From an uncultured Actinomycetes bacterium (GTDB taxonomy: Bacteria > Actinomycetota > Acidimicrobiia > IMCC26256 > PALSA-555), in NCBI GenBank assembly GCA_937927875.1, contig CALEYV010000083.1, positions 1 to 13,337 on the forward strand: a DNA stretch of 13,337 nucleotides, read 5' to 3'. Both the position numbers and the translations under genes were made by a program. Below, in pieces: positions 11,897 through 13,337 of the stretch; within the stretch, counting starts at the first letter, position 1, and every line of letters starts with the position of its first letter. Under the pieces are notes generated by a model, which was not told where the DNA came from, made no database searches, and saw nothing but the letters and a program-made list of their open reading frames with translations.

Positions 11897-12727
11897 TCAG
11901 CTCATGCCGCTGGCGCGCAGCATCGACGGCGGGATCTCGTCCCGGCCCGCCGCCAGCAGCGCGGCCCGCTCGATGTTGATCGGGTCCCGCTCGGCCCGCT
12001 CGACCCACCGGTCCCACGGCCCGGGCGGGATGGTTCCCGCGACGCAGTGCCGCAGGTACGCCTGCAGGTCGCGGGCCTCGGCCTCCCCGCCGACCGGCCC
12101 GTGGCCGGGCACGAGCGTGTCGGCGAGCTCGACGATGGCGTCGAGGACGTCGGCCCAGCCCGCGATGTCGGCCTGGAAGCCGAGCGGCGTCACCTCGAAG
12201 AAGCACAGGTCCCCGGTGAAGCACACGTCGGCGTCGGCCACGAGGACCAGCAGGTCGCCGGGCGTGTGCCCGGCCGCCGGGAGCAGCTCGACGCGAGGCG
12301 TCAGGTTGGCGGCCCCGTCGACCTCGTGGGTGACGGGGCGGGTCCCGGTCTCGGCGAGGTCGTCGAACTCCTCGGCGAAGGCCGGCATGAACGCCTTGTA
12401 GGCGTCCACCATCAGGTCCTGGTCGAGGACCGCGCTCGTCGGCCGGGTCGCGTACACGGCCGCGTGCGGGAACGCCTTCGTGCCGCCGACGTGGTCGATG
12501 TGCGCGTGGGAGAGCACGACCCGGCGCACCGGCGCTCCGAGGCCGCGCACCGCGGCCGCGAACGGCTCCCACTGGGACCGCACCATGAGGGTGTCGATCA
12601 CGGTGAGGCCGTCGTCGTCGACGACGACGCCGGCGTTGCTGACGCCGGTCTCGCCACCGGGCTGGAGCCAGACGAACACGCCGTCGGCGAGCTCGTGCAG
12701 CGTCAGCGTCGGGCAGGCTTTCGCCAT
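11897..12727 (-). CDS. MBL-fold metallo-hydrolase
   Basis: A 276-aa metallo-beta-lactamase-fold hydrolase. The metal-binding motif is LSHAHIDHVGG (His74, His76, Asp78, His79), followed by AAGHTPGDL (His154), FTGDLCFF (Asp173) and VPGHGPV (His209), so a full two-metal site is present. The first strands (GVSNAGVVVDDDGLTVIDTL) are typical of the group that includes glyoxalase II-like, lactonase and thioesterase enzymes. The C-terminal region (225-276) is helical and may shape the substrate pocket. No signal peptide is seen, so a secreted beta-lactamase is unlikely; a thioester or lactone substrate is an inference. ATG 12727 has no ribosome-binding site but has TACCCT one base further than standard leaderless spacing. 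It is divergent from the CoA-ester lyase across 24 bases. Confidence 0.9.
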   Translation of the reverse strand: MAKACPTLTLHELADGVFVWLQPGGETGVSNAGVVVDDDGLTVIDTLMVRSQWEPFAAAVRGLGAPVRRVVLSHAHIDHVGGTKAFPHAAVYATRPTSAVLDQDLMVDAYKAFMPAFAEEFDDLAETGTRPVTHEVDGAANLTPRVELLPAAGHTPGDLLVLVADADVCFTGDLCFFEVTPLGFQADIAGWADVLDAIVELADTLVPGHGPVGGEAEARDLQAYLRHCVAGTIPPGPWDRWVERAERDPINIERAALLAAGRDEIPPSMLRASGMS

Positions 12728-12734
12728 CGCGGCG

Positions 12735-12744
12735 AGGGTACCGT
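12735..12744. promoter_or_regulatory. Symmetric divergent leaderless promoter
   Basis: AGGGTACCGT gives TACCGT (12739-12744) on the plus strand and TACCCT (12740-12735) on the minus strand. Each -10 box sits at -13 to -8 of its own ATG (12752 and 12727). The shared TA at 12739-12740 is exactly midway between the two start codons. The gap is only 24 bases and holds no ribosome-binding site at usable spacing, so both mRNAs are probably leaderless. Confidence 0.5.
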
Positions 12745-12751
12745 TTGGCCC

Positions 12752-13337
12752 ATGTCCGAGCGCTCCCGAACCTTGCCCCGCCGCTCGTGCCTGTCGGTGC
12801 CCGGCTCGAGCCCGAAGATGCTGGCCAAGGCGCCGGGCCTCGGCGCCGACATGGTGTTCCTCGACCTCGAGGACTCGGTGGCCCCGCTCGAGAAGGAGCC
12901 CGCCCGCGACAACGTCGTGAAGGCGATCAACGACCAGGACTGGGGCGACGTCGTCTTGTGCGTCCGCGTGAACGCGTGGGATACCAAGTGGACCTACCGC
13001 GACGTCGTGCACGTCGTCGAGAACGCCTCCGAGCGCCTCGACGAGATCATGCTTCCGAAGGTGCAGTCGGCGGCCCACGTGCAGGCCCTCGACCTCCTGC
13101 TCACCCAGATCGAGGAGACGACCGGCCGCAAGAACTGGGTCGGCATCGAGCCCCAGATCGAGACCGCGCAGGGTCTCATCAACGTCGAGGAGATCTGCGC
13201 CGCCTCACCCCGGCTCGAGACCATCGTCTTCGGCCCGGCCGACTTCGCGGCGTCGACCGAGATGCCGGTGCTCACCGGCGGTGTCCAGATCCCCGAGTAC
13301 CCGGGCGACCACTTCCACTACGTGTTCTCGAAGATCC
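12752..13337 (+). CDS. CitE-like CoA-ester lyase, HpcH/HpaI aldolase family (3' end cut off)
   Basis: The N-terminal 195 residues of a CitE/malyl-CoA lyase type enzyme, which cleaves or forms hydroxyacyl-CoA thioesters such as malyl-CoA or citramalyl-CoA with Mg2+. RRSCLSVPGSSPKMLAKAPGLGADMVFLDLEDSVAP is the family opening. VRVNAWDTKW (Arg72) and MLPKVQSAAHV follow. IEPQIETAQG provides metal ligand Glu137, and VFGPADFAAST provides Asp164. Related full-length proteins are around 300-350 aa, so a good part is missing beyond the edge. The substrate is not decidable; a link with the CBS-citrate synthase through organic-acid metabolism is speculation, as they lie 11 kb apart. ATG 12752 is 24 bases from the divergent MBL-fold gene and apparently leaderless. 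Confidence 0.9.
   Translation, partial: MSERSRTLPRRSCLSVPGSSPKMLAKAPGLGADMVFLDLEDSVAPLEKEPARDNVVKAINDQDWGDVVLCVRVNAWDTKWTYRDVVHVVENASERLDEIMLPKVQSAAHVQALDLLLTQIEETTGRKNWVGIEPQIETAQGLINVEEICAASPRLETIVFGPADFAASTEMPVLTGGVQIPEYPGDHFHYVFSKI

Noticed and set aside
1..13337. CRISPR arrays, insertion sequences, tRNA or rRNA genes, phage or defence genes.
   Set aside because: No spaced repeats, transposase motifs, terminal inverted repeats or RNA-gene sequences were found by eye; all main genes are metabolic or cell-wall genes.

Overview
High-GC (roughly 70% by eye), densely packed actinobacterial chromosome. The best lineage clue is a mycothiol-dependent maleylpyruvate-isomerase-type enzyme at 4673-5485, since mycothiol is an actinobacterial thiol. 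GTG starts, several apparently leaderless starts and the style of the acyl-CoA and cell-wall genes agree. I infer Actinomycetota, perhaps an Acidimicrobiia-like lineage; the class is a guess. All genes look chromosomal and metabolic. I see no mobile element, CRISPR array, rRNA or tRNA, and no gap over 300 bases without a gene.

Left part (1-3453, minus strand): a HAD phosphatase, a histidine phosphatase and a crotonase are tightly coupled (1-4 nt overlaps). Next comes a gene cut by the window edge that encodes a CBS-domain pair fused to citrate synthase. It appears to have its own promoter, with a perfect 16-bp palindrome over the predicted start of transcription. A second coupled set runs the other way (3521-5485): an NTF2/SnoaL-like protein, a short type I pantothenate kinase homologue and the mycothiol-dependent enzyme.

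Middle part (5490-8165): a GNAT acetyltransferase (minus), an alpha/beta-hydrolase fused to a thioredoxin domain (plus), and selenophosphate synthetase (minus, apparently leaderless).

Right part (8202-13337): two tandem secreted NlpC/P60 peptidoglycan hydrolases with coiled-coil N-termini. Each is preceded by a matching -10 box and a similar 5'-leader hairpin. Then come a thioredoxin-fold protein without CxxC diverging from a dienelactone hydrolase, and a metallo-beta-lactamase-fold hydrolase diverging from a CitE-like CoA-ester lyase that runs off the right edge. In both divergent pairs the two predicted -10 boxes share a single TA dinucleotide.

Most interesting points: the conserved hairpin leader of the NlpC/P60 pair, the CBS-citrate synthase fusion with its palindrome, the esterase-thioredoxin fusion, and the symmetric divergent promoters. 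No complete new defence or mobile system is visible. All functions are read from motifs by eye; no database search was run.
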